The notes below the pieces were generated by a model. It was not told where the DNA came from and made no database searches. It saw only the letters and a list, made by a program, of their open reading frames with translations. A program made the position numbers and the translations under genes. 64,000 bases of DNA from Acetobacteraceae bacterium. GTDB lineage: Bacteria > Pseudomonadota > Alphaproteobacteria > Acetobacterales > Acetobacteraceae. Within the stretch, counting starts at the first letter, position 1. Each line of letters starts with the position of its first letter. The DNA is taken from contig JARLIM010000021.1 in NCBI GenBank assembly GCA_031291725.1, forward strand, positions 186,001-250,000, in the 5' to 3' direction. Shown piece after piece: positions 7,940 to 15,806 of the stretch.

Positions 7940-8842
7940 TCAGGCAGCCAACGCAATGGCCACATCTTCCGGCGTCTTGCGCACCAAAGCCTCAAAATCG
8001 GCAAGCAGCGTGCGCGTCACCTCACCCGGCGTGTAATGATGTTGCGCAATCTGTCGCACCGGCGTCACTTCGGCGGCGGTGCCGACCAGGAAGACTTCCT
8101 GCGCCAGCGCCAATTCCTCCGGCACGATCACCCGTTCGACCACCGTGTATTGCCGCTGACGGGCAAGGCGCATCACCGCCCGGCGGGTGATGCCGTCGAG
8201 GAAGCAATCCGGAATCGGCGTATGGATTTCGCCGTCAAAGACGAAGAACACATTCGCTCCGGTGGCTTCGGCCACCTGTCCGCGCCAATCGAGCATCAGC
8301 GCATCATTGAACCCGGCCGCCTCGGCCGCGTGCTTGGCCAGCGTGCCGATCATATAAAGGCCGGAGGCTTTCGATGCCGTCGGCGCGGTCTCAGGATGCG
8401 GGCGTTTCCACGTGGCGATATCCAATGTCACGCCCTGCATCCTGTCGTTGCCGAACATGTTGGGCCCGGCCCAGCACGCCACCATCAGATGAATCCGGCT
8501 TGCCTGCGCCGACACCGAAATCTGCTCGGCCCCCCGCCACGCAATCGGGCGGATATAGGCATCGACCATCCCATTGGCCGCCACCACCGCCTTGCAGGCC
8601 GCATCGATTTCCTCGGCAGAAAACGGAATATCGAAGCCCAGAATGCGGCCGGAGTTGATCAATCGCTCGGTATGGGCGCGCAATTGGAAGATGTTGCCTG
8701 CATATGCACGCTCGCCTTCAAAAACAGCCGAGGCATAATGCAGCCCATGCGACAGGACATGGATTTTTGCCGCGCGCCAGGGCACCATGACACCATCGAA
8801 CCAGATCAGGCCATCGCGGTCATCGAAAGGAATGAGCGCCAT
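7940..8842 (-). CDS. ilvE: Branched-chain amino acid aminotransferase (class IV, PLP)
   Basis: A 300-residue fold-type IV PLP aminotransferase, reversible transamination of leucine/isoleucine/valine with 2-oxoglutarate. Seen: WFDGVMVPWRAAKIHVLSHGLHYASAVFEGERAY, a typical BCAT N-terminus; PIAWRGAEQISVSA; the PLP lysine in GTLAKHAAEAAGFNDALMLD (LAKH replaces the more common ANY-x-x-S); GANVFFVFDGEIHTP; VFLVGTAAEVTPVRQI. Start ATG 8842 gives MALIPFDDRDG; ten further codons upstream are in frame but not conserved. It diverges from a MarR-type regulator across a 119-bp gap. D-amino-acid aminotransferases share this fold, but the ILVE-like sequence makes BCAT the best call. Confidence 0.9.
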   Translation of the reverse strand: MALIPFDDRDGLIWFDGVMVPWRAAKIHVLSHGLHYASAVFEGERAYAGNIFQLRAHTERLINSGRILGFDIPFSAEEIDAACKAVVAANGMVDAYIRPIAWRGAEQISVSAQASRIHLMVACWAGPNMFGNDRMQGVTLDIATWKRPHPETAPTASKASGLYMIGTLAKHAAEAAGFNDALMLDWRGQVAEATGANVFFVFDGEIHTPIPDCFLDGITRRAVMRLARQRQYTVVERVIVPEELALAQEVFLVGTAAEVTPVRQIAQHHYTPGEVTRTLLADFEALVRKTPEDVAIALAA

Positions 8843-8961
8843 AACGTTGTTCTCCGTAATATTATTGCCCAAGACCAGCCAAAGCTAAAATACGCCCCCA
8901 TATACGTCAACAATGCTGACTCATTTTCGAGGTATGTCAGATATGCCAGTCCTGCGGGCGC

Positions 8962-9519
8962 ATGCCCATGAGTGACCAACGATCCGCGTCTCGGACGTCG
9001 GCTTCCGCCGCCCAACCGGCAGCGGCGGGCAGCAATTTGCTGTTCTTGCGTGAGGAGGAAATTCGCAGCGCGCAGGATTTGCTGTTCTTCGCCTATCGCG
9101 ATTTCACCAATGCGGCCGATGTGATTCTTGACGAGATCGGCCTTGGTCGCGCGCATCATCGCTGCCTGCATTTCATCGGCCGCAATCCCGGCCTTGCCGT
9201 CACCGACCTGCTTGGCCTGCTGCGCATCACCAAGCAGAGTCTGGCCCGCGTGCTCGGTCTGTTGGTCGATGAGGGCTATGTGGCGCAATCGCCCGGACGG
9301 GCCGATCGGCGGCAGCGTCTGCTCACCCTGACCGAGCGCGGGCAGGCCTTGGAGCGGCGATTATTCGAACAGCAGCGCGACAGGCTGATCGCCGCCTATC
9401 GCGAGGCTGGCAGCGGGGCGGTGGAGGGGTTTCGGCGCGTGATGCGTGGCATCATGGACGACGAGGCCCGCCAGTATATCGATAGCGCCGATACATCGGC
9501 ACGTGGCCGGAAAGGATGA
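8962..9519 (+). CDS. petP: MarR family transcriptional regulator (PetP-like)
   Basis: A 185-residue winged-helix MarR regulator. The N-terminal 25 residues are low-complexity (SASRTSASAAQPAAAG), followed by EEEIRSAQDLLFFAYRDFT, HRCLHFIGRNPGLAVTDLLGLLRITKQSLARVLGLLVDEGYV (recognition helix) and the wing GRADRRQRLLTLTERGQ. The sequence style and the position directly upstream of an OmpR-type response regulator match petP-petR of Rhodobacter, where the pair sits near the cytochrome bc1 genes; bc1 genes are not in this window. The response-regulator gene begins 4 bp later and a histidine kinase follows, so all three are probably one operon. ATG 8968 is an equally possible start. Confidence 0.8.
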   Translation: MPMSDQRSASRTSASAAQPAAAGSNLLFLREEEIRSAQDLLFFAYRDFTNAADVILDEIGLGRAHHRCLHFIGRNPGLAVTDLLGLLRITKQSLARVLGLLVDEGYVAQSPGRADRRQRLLTLTERGQALERRLFEQQRDRLIAAYREAGSGAVEGFRRVMRGIMDDEARQYIDSADTSARGRKG

Positions 9520-9523
9520 CGCG

Positions 9524-10231
9524 GTGAACGACGAATCCCTCATCCTGGTTGTCGATGACGATCAACGCCTGCGCAGCCTGTTGCAACGCTTCCTGGCCGA
9601 TAACGGCTTTCGCGTCACCACCGCCGAAAACGCCGCCGAGGCGCGCGACCGGTTGCGGTTTCTGCAACCGGAATTGATTGTGCTCGATGTGATGATGCCC
9701 GGCGAATCCGGCCTCTCGCTCACCCATGCGCTGAAAGCCGAACAGCCGCAGATCCCGATCATCCTGCTCACCGCGGCAGGCGACCCGGAGGATCGGATCG
9801 CGGGATTTGAGGCCGGGGCGGATGATTATCTGCCCAAGCCGTTCGACCCGCGCGAATTGGTGCTGCGCATCCGCGCGATGCTGCGCCGCGCGGCCAATGT
9901 CGCCCCGCCGACGGTGGAAGCGCCCTCCGGCCCGGTGCCGCTCGGCAAGCTGGTGTTTGACCCCGCGCGCGGCGAATTGCGCGGTCCGACAGGTGCCATT
10001 CGCCTGACCGGTGGTGAGGCGGCTTTGCTGACCGCGATGGCCGCCCGCGCACATGAAGTGCTCTCCCGCGAAGACATCGCCGCAGCCCTCGGCACCGACG
10101 AGTCGAGCGAGCGCGCCATTGATGTGCAAATGACCCGTCTGCGCCGCAAGATCGAGGTAGACCCGCGCGATCCCCGTTATCTGCACACCGTGCGCGGGCG
10201 CGGCTATGTGCTCAAACCGAGTGCCACCTGA
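9524..10231 (+). CDS. petR: OmpR-family response regulator (PetR-like)
   Basis: A 235-residue two-domain response regulator. Receiver: ILVVDDD acidic pocket at 7-13, phosphoacceptor Asp55 in IVLDVMMPGESG, LLTAAGD (Thr) and YLPKPFDP (Lys). The C-terminal winged helix is of the OmpR/PhoB type: LTGGEAALLTAMAARAHEVLSREDI and DVQMTRLRRKIEVDPRDPRYLHTVRGRGYVL. The GTG start at 9524 was chosen because it is 4 bp after the marR stop and places the receiver at the N-terminus; a longer frame would overlap the upstream gene. It overlaps the kinase gene by one base (TGATG), implying translational coupling. Confidence 0.92.
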   Translation: MNDESLILVVDDDQRLRSLLQRFLADNGFRVTTAENAAEARDRLRFLQPELIVLDVMMPGESGLSLTHALKAEQPQIPIILLTAAGDPEDRIAGFEAGADDYLPKPFDPRELVLRIRAMLRRAANVAPPTVEAPSGPVPLGKLVFDPARGELRGPTGAIRLTGGEAALLTAMAARAHEVLSREDIAAALGTDESSERAIDVQMTRLRRKIEVDPRDPRYLHTVRGRGYVLKPSAT

Positions 10232-11562
10232 TGCGCCTGCGCCTGCCGCATGCCTTGCGCCCGCTGAAGCGCTATTTGCCGCAATCGCTGCTCGGCCGAT
10301 CACTGCTGATCATGCTGGTGCCGCTGGTGGTGGTGCAATTGGTGGCGTTGCAGATTTTCTACGGCAGCGATCAGGTGATCGTCTCCCGGCGCTTGGCGAC
10401 GGCCATTGCTGGAGAAATCGCCATCACCGCCGAGCAATTCCAACGCTATCCCTCGGCAGAGGATCGCGCCTGGGCGATGCGAATGGCCAGCTTGCATCAA
10501 CAATTGCAGATGCATTTCCGACCAGCCGCGACACTCGATCCCGCCAGCGAGCATCGGATGTGGGCCTTCTCCGGCAGCCTATCGGCGGCGATGCGGGAAA
10601 TGGTGGCACGCCCCTTCGTCGCCGATTGGCGCAGCGTTCCGGATGAGGTGGTCATCCAGGTGCAATTGCCCGATGGCGTGCTGGACACCCTCGCCCCGCG
10701 CAAACGGCTCTACATCAACACGGTCTATCTGTTCGTCATTTGGTTGGTCGGCTCGGCGGTGCTGCTGTTCAGCGTGGCGGCGATGTTCATGAGCAATCAG
10801 GTCCGCGCCCTGCGCCGTCTGGCCGCAGGGGCCGAGGCGTTCGGGATGGGGCGCGATCATGGATCGATCAAGCCAGAGGGTGCCTCCGAAATCCGACAGG
10901 CGGCAACCGCCTTCAACCGCATGCAAGAGCGCGTGCGCCGCTTCCTCGGCCAACGCACCGCCATGCTGGCCGGCGTATCGCATGATCTGCGCACCCCCCT
11001 CACCCGCCTGCGTCTGGCACTCGCCCTGCTGGGCACCCGCCCGGAACTGGCGGAGGATGTGGCGGATATGGAGGCCGATATCGCCGAGATGGATCGGATG
11101 ATCGAAGGCTATCTCGCTTTTGCCCGCGGTGAGGGTTCAGAGAAGGCGCAACCGACGGATGTGTCGGGAATCCTGGAAGACGTCGCCGCCAATGCCCGCC
11201 GCGCCGGGGCCGATGTGTCGCTCGACCCGACCGAGGAATTGGTGGTGCTGCTGCGGCAGGATGCAATGCGGCGGGCTATCACCAATCTGGTCGGCAACGC
11301 CAGCCGCCACGCCCGTCACGTCTTCCTCACCCTACGCCGCCCCGACCCGCGCCGGTTGGAAATCCTGGTCGATGACGATGGTCCGGGCATTCCCGTCGAT
11401 CAGCGCGAGACGGTGTTTCGTGCCTTTGCCTCCGGCAAAAAGGGTGGCACCGGGTTGGGGCTGACAATTGCACGCGACATCGTGCATGCGCATGGCGGCG
11501 AAATCTTGTTGGAGGACAGTCCGCAGGGGGGCCTGCGGGCGCGGATCGTGTTGCCGATTTGA
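10231..11562 (+). CDS. EnvZ-type sensor histidine kinase
   Basis: A 443-residue inner-membrane sensor kinase, the likely partner of the preceding response regulator. Seen: TM1 about 22-45 (LGRSLLIMLVPLVVVQLVAL), a periplasmic loop of about 115 residues, TM2 about 163-187, a HAMP segment (NQVRALRRLAAGAEAFGMG), the H-box GVSHDLRTPLTRLR with His251 as phosphorylation site, N-box (DAMRRAITNLVGNASRHA), G1 (DDDGPGIP), F/G2 (GGTGLGLTIA). In domain order and size it resembles EnvZ. The input signal is unknown. An ATG overlapping the regulator stop codon suggests the two are made in a fixed ratio. Confidence 0.93.
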   Translation: MRLRLPHALRPLKRYLPQSLLGRSLLIMLVPLVVVQLVALQIFYGSDQVIVSRRLATAIAGEIAITAEQFQRYPSAEDRAWAMRMASLHQQLQMHFRPAATLDPASEHRMWAFSGSLSAAMREMVARPFVADWRSVPDEVVIQVQLPDGVLDTLAPRKRLYINTVYLFVIWLVGSAVLLFSVAAMFMSNQVRALRRLAAGAEAFGMGRDHGSIKPEGASEIRQAATAFNRMQERVRRFLGQRTAMLAGVSHDLRTPLTRLRLALALLGTRPELAEDVADMEADIAEMDRMIEGYLAFARGEGSEKAQPTDVSGILEDVAANARRAGADVSLDPTEELVVLLRQDAMRRAITNLVGNASRHARHVFLTLRRPDPRRLEILVDDDGPGIPVDQRETVFRAFASGKKGGTGLGLTIARDIVHAHGGEILLEDSPQGGLRARIVLPI

Positions 11563-11637
11563 TCCAGATCCTTGATCGATGGAAATTGTCGGCGCATCAG
11601 ACCGCAAGATGCGGGCGGTGTTTGGGGAGTTGTGCTG

Positions 11638-12684
11638 TTGTCGGATGAAACGGACCCTGCTTCGGCAGAGGCTGCGAACGCGCCTGACATGATGGATCTG
11701 GCGCGCGAAAAGCTGCGCGAATTTTTCCGCCTCCCCCGGCTCGGCCAACGCGGCGCCCGCCTATTGGGCGGCATGGTGTTTGGGCTTTGGGTGGTTTCGG
11801 GTGTCTATATGGTCCGCCCCGACGAACAGGGCATGGTGATCCGCTTCGGCAAATGGATCGACACCACCTCTCCCGGCCTGCATTACCATCTGCCCTACCC
11901 GATTGACGTTGTGGCGCTGCCGCGCGTGACGCAGGTCAATCAATTGCAGATCGGCCTGGGCGGTCCGATGGCGACGAAGCAATCGGCCCAGATGCTCACC
12001 GGCGATGAGAACATTCTCGAAGCCAATTACGTGGTGTTCTGGAAGATCAACGACCCGGCAAAATTTCTCTTCAAGCTCTACGACCCGGAAGACATGGTGC
12101 GCATGGCCGCTGAGAGCATGATGCGCGAAGTGGTCTCACGCTTCCCGATCCAGGCCGTGCTGTCCGACAAGCGCCAGCAGGTGGCCGATCAGGCACGTGT
12201 TGGGCTGCAGAGGCTGCTCGATTCCTATCAGGCCGGCATTCAAATCCGTGAAGTCCAGCTGTTGCGCGTCGATCCGCCCAACGCGGTGATCGACGCCTTC
12301 AACGACGTCCAACGCGCCCGCGCCGACCAAGAGCGCGCCCGCAACGAGGCCGATGCCTACCGCAACGACATCCTGCCCCGTGCCCGAGGCGAGGCACAGC
12401 ATATCGTGCAACAGGCCGAGGCCTATAAGACGCAAGCCATCGACCTCGCCACCGGTGAAACGTCGTCCTATCGCGCCTTGCAGGACGTCTACCGCACAGC
12501 GCCCGCAGTGGTGTCTTGGCGGTTGTATCTGGACAGCATGGATGAGGTGCTGCGGCACGCCAAATCGGTGCTGGTCGATGTCTCCGGCAAGGGCGTGGGC
12601 GCGGTGCAGCCCTATCTTCCGATGGATTTGCAAAAGCCCGCCTCACCCGCTGCCGCCCCTGTCGCGGCTGGGGGGACGAAGTGA
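11638..12684 (+). CDS. hflK: FtsH protease modulator HflK
   Basis: A 348-residue SPFH/band-7 protein, single-pass inner-membrane, known to assemble with HflC around FtsH and limit its access to membrane substrates. Seen: TM helix RLLGGMVFGLWVVSGVYMV, then VRPDEQGMVIRFGKW, GLHYHLPYPIDVV, the SPFH core with LTGDENILEANYVVFWKI, AESMMREVV, and a long coiled-coil RARADQERARNEADAYRNDILPRARGEA. Start: TTG 11638 is favoured because GGGGAG lies 8 nt upstream; GTG 11632 and an ATG at 11572 are alternatives. It lacks the long Gly-rich N-terminus of E. coli HflK. Overlaps hflC by one base. Confidence 0.92.
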   Translation: MSDETDPASAEAANAPDMMDLAREKLREFFRLPRLGQRGARLLGGMVFGLWVVSGVYMVRPDEQGMVIRFGKWIDTTSPGLHYHLPYPIDVVALPRVTQVNQLQIGLGGPMATKQSAQMLTGDENILEANYVVFWKINDPAKFLFKLYDPEDMVRMAAESMMREVVSRFPIQAVLSDKRQQVADQARVGLQRLLDSYQAGIQIREVQLLRVDPPNAVIDAFNDVQRARADQERARNEADAYRNDILPRARGEAQHIVQQAEAYKTQAIDLATGETSSYRALQDVYRTAPAVVSWRLYLDSMDEVLRHAKSVLVDVSGKGVGAVQPYLPMDLQKPASPAAAPVAAGGTK

Positions 12685-13571
12685 TGCGCGGTCTTGCTGC
12701 CAAACTCACCATCGGCGCGCTGCTTCTGGCCGCGGTTTCGATGTTCAATGCGCTCTATGTGGTCAATGAAACCCAACAGGCATTGTTGCTGCGCTTCGGC
12801 AAGCCGGTGGGGGTGGATTCCGAGCCTGGGTTGAAAATCAAGGTGCCGTTCATCGACACCGTGATCTTCTACGACAACCGGCTGCTGCCGCTGCAACCGA
12901 CGTCTGAACAGATCATTCTGGGCGACCAGAAACGGCTTGATGTGGACACCTACACGCGCTTTCGCATCGCCGACCCGCTGCGTTTTTATCAATCCGTGCG
13001 CACGCTGGAAGCCGCGCAGAGCCAGTTGACGCAACTCGTCGGCTCCTCGCTGCGGCGGGTATTGGGTCAGGTCAAGCTGACCTCGCTGCTCAGCAAAGAG
13101 CGCGATCAGGCGATGGCGGCAATTTTGACCGAGGTTTCCACCAATGCCCGCCCGCTGGGCATCGAGGTGGCCGATGTGCGTATCCGCCGCGCCGATCTGC
13201 CGGCGGAGACGTCGCAGGCGATCTATGACCGGATGAAATCCGAACGTCAGCGCGAGGCGAAGGAATTGCGCGCACAGGGCTTCGAATGGGCGCAGGAAAT
13301 CACCGCGCGCGCCGATCACGAGCGCACCGTGCTCCTTGCCGAGGCACAGCAGAAAGCCAAGGTTCTGCGGGGCGAGGGCGATGCGCAAGCGGCCAAATTG
13401 GCGGCCGATGCGTTCGGCACGGACCCGAAATTCTATGCCTTCACCCGCGCCTTGCAGAGCTACCGCACGGCGCTGTCCGATTCCGCCCCCACTTTGGTCC
13501 TCACCCCGGAAAGCGGCCTGCTGCGCGTGTTCGCCAACGGGCCAGACGCCAGCAAGGCGGCCGGTCAGTGA
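12684..13571 (+). CDS. hflC: FtsH protease modulator HflC
   Basis: A 295-residue SPFH protein, the obligate partner of HflK. Seen: N-terminal anchor LTIGALLLAAVSMFNALYVV, VNETQQALLLRFGKPV, GLKIKVPFIDTVIFYDNRLL, the EQIILGDQKRLDVDTYTRFRI segment and the coiled-coil ERQREAKELRAQGFEWAQEITARADHERTVLLAEAQQKA with the family AQ-x-GEGDA motif (RGEGDAQAAKLAADAF). It starts inside the hflK stop codon (TGATG). Its own stop overlaps the GTG start of an Nramp-like transporter (GTGA), an unusual partner: in gammaproteobacteria hflC is usually followed by other genes, and in several alphaproteobacteria by a DegP-type protease. Confidence 0.94.
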   Translation: MRGLAAKLTIGALLLAAVSMFNALYVVNETQQALLLRFGKPVGVDSEPGLKIKVPFIDTVIFYDNRLLPLQPTSEQIILGDQKRLDVDTYTRFRIADPLRFYQSVRTLEAAQSQLTQLVGSSLRRVLGQVKLTSLLSKERDQAMAAILTEVSTNARPLGIEVADVRIRRADLPAETSQAIYDRMKSERQREAKELRAQGFEWAQEITARADHERTVLLAEAQQKAKVLRGEGDAQAAKLAADAFGTDPKFYAFTRALQSYRTALSDSAPTLVLTPESGLLRVFANGPDASKAAGQ

Positions 13572-14818
13572 GCGAAGCCGTTATGCGTCCACCTTCGGCC
13601 TGGATGCGCATCCTGCTCGCCTTCGGTCCTGGGCTGGTGGTGATGCTGGCCGACACCGATGCGGGCAGCGTGATCACCGCCGCCCAATCCGGAGCGCAAT
13701 GGGGCTATCGGCTGCTCGGCCTGCAATTCGTGCTGATCCCGGTGCTCTACATGGTGCAGGAGCTCACCATCCGCCTCGGTCTTGGCACCGGGCGCGGGCA
13801 TGGCGAGTTGATTGCCAGCCATTTCGGCAAAATCTGGGCCCGGCTGAGTGTGGCAACCTTGGTGATCTCCTGCCTGGGCGCGCTCGTCACCGAGATGAGC
13901 GGGCTGGCGGGCATCGGCCAGATGTTCGGCATTCCAGCGTGGCAAAGCGTGGGGGCAACCGCCGTGGTGATCTTCGCCATGGTGCTCAGCGCCAGCTATC
14001 GCGGTGTGGAGAAGGTCGCGATCCTGCTCGGCTTGGGCGAACTGGGCTTTCTGGTCGTCGCCTGGGCGGCGCATCCGAATGGGGCGGAGATGCTGCGGCA
14101 GAGCGTGCATCTGCCGCTCGGCAATCGGGATTTTCTCTATCTGATCGCCGCCAATCTGGGCACCTGCGTGATGCCGTGGACGGTGTTCTATCAGCAATCC
14201 GCCATCGTCGATAAAGGCCTGGACCGCAGCGATCTGCGCATGGCACGACTGGACACGCTGGGGGGGGCGATTGTCTGTCAGGTGGTCACTGCCGCCGTGC
14301 TGATCGCCGCGGCTGTCGCCCTGGGCAGCAAGGCGGTGCCGACCGGCCTGGAAGACGTGCCCGCCATCGGCCATGCTTTCGCAGCCCTGGTGGGCAGCGG
14401 ATGGGGGCGCTGGGTGTTCGCGGCGGGGTTGGGGGGCGGCTGTCTGGTGGCCACCATCGTCGTCTGCCTGACGGTGGCCTGGACGTTGGGCGAAGTGACC
14501 GGCCAGCAGCATTCGCTTGCCGACCATCCGATGCAGGCCCCGTGGTTTTACGGTGCGTTCGGCGTGGTGCTGGCAGCCGGTGCGGTGCTGGTGGCGTCCG
14601 GGGTCGATCTGGTCGGGCTGTCGATTGGCGTGGGGGTGTTGAACGCCATTCTGCTGCCGGTGGTGCTGGCCGGGCTCTATCTGCTCGCCTGCCGTGTTCT
14701 GCCAGATGGGCTGCAGCTGTCGGGCACGTATCGCGTGGTGGTGGTGGTGGTGTTCGTGCTGACCGGCGGGCTGGGGTTGATTGCCGGCGTGCTTGGCGTG
14801 CTCGGCGGACAGGGTTAG
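13568..14818 (+). CDS. Nramp-related divalent metal transporter with altered metal site
   Basis: A 416-residue polytopic membrane protein with about 11 hydrophobic helices and clear Nramp architecture. The canonical helix-1 metal motif DPGN is replaced by DAGS (residues 31-34, in MLADTDAGSVIT) and the helix-6 motif MPH by MPW (GTCVMPWTVFYQQSA). The Asp and the sulfur-bearing Met remain, but the Asn and His are lost. Substrate could be Mn, Fe, Mg or another divalent ion; this divergent Nramp-like class is poorly characterised. Start: GTG 13568, overlapping the hflC stop by 4 nt, with the reading frame beginning at the first helix. It is followed 9 bp later by a TerC protein. The overlap chain hflK-hflC-nramp argues for one transcript. 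Confidence 0.85.
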   Translation: MSEAVMRPPSAWMRILLAFGPGLVVMLADTDAGSVITAAQSGAQWGYRLLGLQFVLIPVLYMVQELTIRLGLGTGRGHGELIASHFGKIWARLSVATLVISCLGALVTEMSGLAGIGQMFGIPAWQSVGATAVVIFAMVLSASYRGVEKVAILLGLGELGFLVVAWAAHPNGAEMLRQSVHLPLGNRDFLYLIAANLGTCVMPWTVFYQQSAIVDKGLDRSDLRMARLDTLGGAIVCQVVTAAVLIAAAVALGSKAVPTGLEDVPAIGHAFAALVGSGWGRWVFAAGLGGGCLVATIVVCLTVAWTLGEVTGQQHSLADHPMQAPWFYGAFGVVLAAGAVLVASGVDLVGLSIGVGVLNAILLPVVLAGLYLLACRVLPDGLQLSGTYRVVVVVVFVLTGGLGLIAGVLGVLGGQG

Positions 14819-14827
14819 AGCAGCCAC

Positions 14828-15796
14828 ATGACCCCTCTGGCCTTCTCCCTGTCCTGGTTCGCGTTGCTGGCCGAAGTGGTGGCGGTTGATCTGCTGCTGG
14901 GTGGCGACAACGCGCTGTTGATTGCGATGGCCTGCCGCGACCTGCCCGCCGCCTTCCGGCATCGCGCGATGCTGTTGGGCGCGTTCGGTGCGGTGATTGC
15001 CCGTCTGGTGCTGGCGCTGATCGCCTCCACCCTGATCGATATTCCCAGCCTGCGCCTCATCGGCGGGCTGCTATTGGCGACGATTGCAATCAACCTGGCC
15101 GTGCCCCCCAAGGAGGAGGACGACGCCAGGCCGTTCAATGCCGGATCGCAAATCTTCGGCGTCGGGCTTGTCATCATCGTCTCCGATCTGGTGATGAGCC
15201 TGGACAATGTGGTGGCGCTGGCCGCCATCACGCGGGGCGACTATGTGCTGTTGGCCTTGGGTCTGGTGCTGTCCATCCCGGCACTGATGTGGGGTGCGGT
15301 GCTGATGACGGCACTGCTCAAACGCCATCCCTGGACGGTGGAGGTGGGTGCCGCATTGCTCGGCTGGATTGCCGGGGATTTCGCGATCAGTGATCGGCTG
15401 TATGCCGATTGGATTTCCAGCCAATCCCCGGCCTTGAGTTTCGCCGTGCCGCTGACGATGGCGCTGTATGTGGTGGCGCAGGCACGGATACTGGCCCAAG
15501 GCCCACGCCGCAAGAAGCCGGGTGTCGCCAAGCGCGTGCTGCCAGTGAGGGCCAAGCCGGTGGTGGTGAAGCAGACCGCGATCGCACCGCCGCCTCCGCC
15601 TCCGCCGCCACCTCCACCTCCACCCCCGCCCATGCCGGAGCCCAAAGCTGAGCCGGAATTCGTCCCCGCCCCTGTCGGCTATCCCCCCGTCAGTGGGCCG
15701 GAACGCTACGTGCTGTGGGTGTTCGCCGCTCTGTTCGCGACAATTGCCATCATCCTGTTAATAACAATTTATGCAGGACATGGCAGCGACGGTTGA
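14828..15796 (+). CDS. TerC family membrane protein with 15-residue polyproline tract
   Basis: A 322-residue membrane protein of the TerC/YjbE family, some members of which export Mn or protect metalation of secreted proteins. Seen: two conserved acidic helices, LLLGGDNALLIAM near residue 25 and MSLDNVVALA near 120, plus about six or seven transmembrane segments. After the core there is a basic linker (GPRRKKPGVAKRVLPVRAK), a run of 15 consecutive prolines near residue 255, a Pro/Glu-rich stretch and then an extra C-terminal TM helix (YVLWVFAALFATIAIILLI). Such a tract normally needs EF-P for translation. It lies 9 bp after the Nramp-like gene. Confidence 0.88.
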   Translation: MTPLAFSLSWFALLAEVVAVDLLLGGDNALLIAMACRDLPAAFRHRAMLLGAFGAVIARLVLALIASTLIDIPSLRLIGGLLLATIAINLAVPPKEEDDARPFNAGSQIFGVGLVIIVSDLVMSLDNVVALAAITRGDYVLLALGLVLSIPALMWGAVLMTALLKRHPWTVEVGAALLGWIAGDFAISDRLYADWISSQSPALSFAVPLTMALYVVAQARILAQGPRRKKPGVAKRVLPVRAKPVVVKQTAIAPPPPPPPPPPPPPPPMPEPKAEPEFVPAPVGYPPVSGPERYVLWVFAALFATIAIILLITIYAGHGSDG

Positions 15797-15806
15797 CAGC
15801 CGCCTT

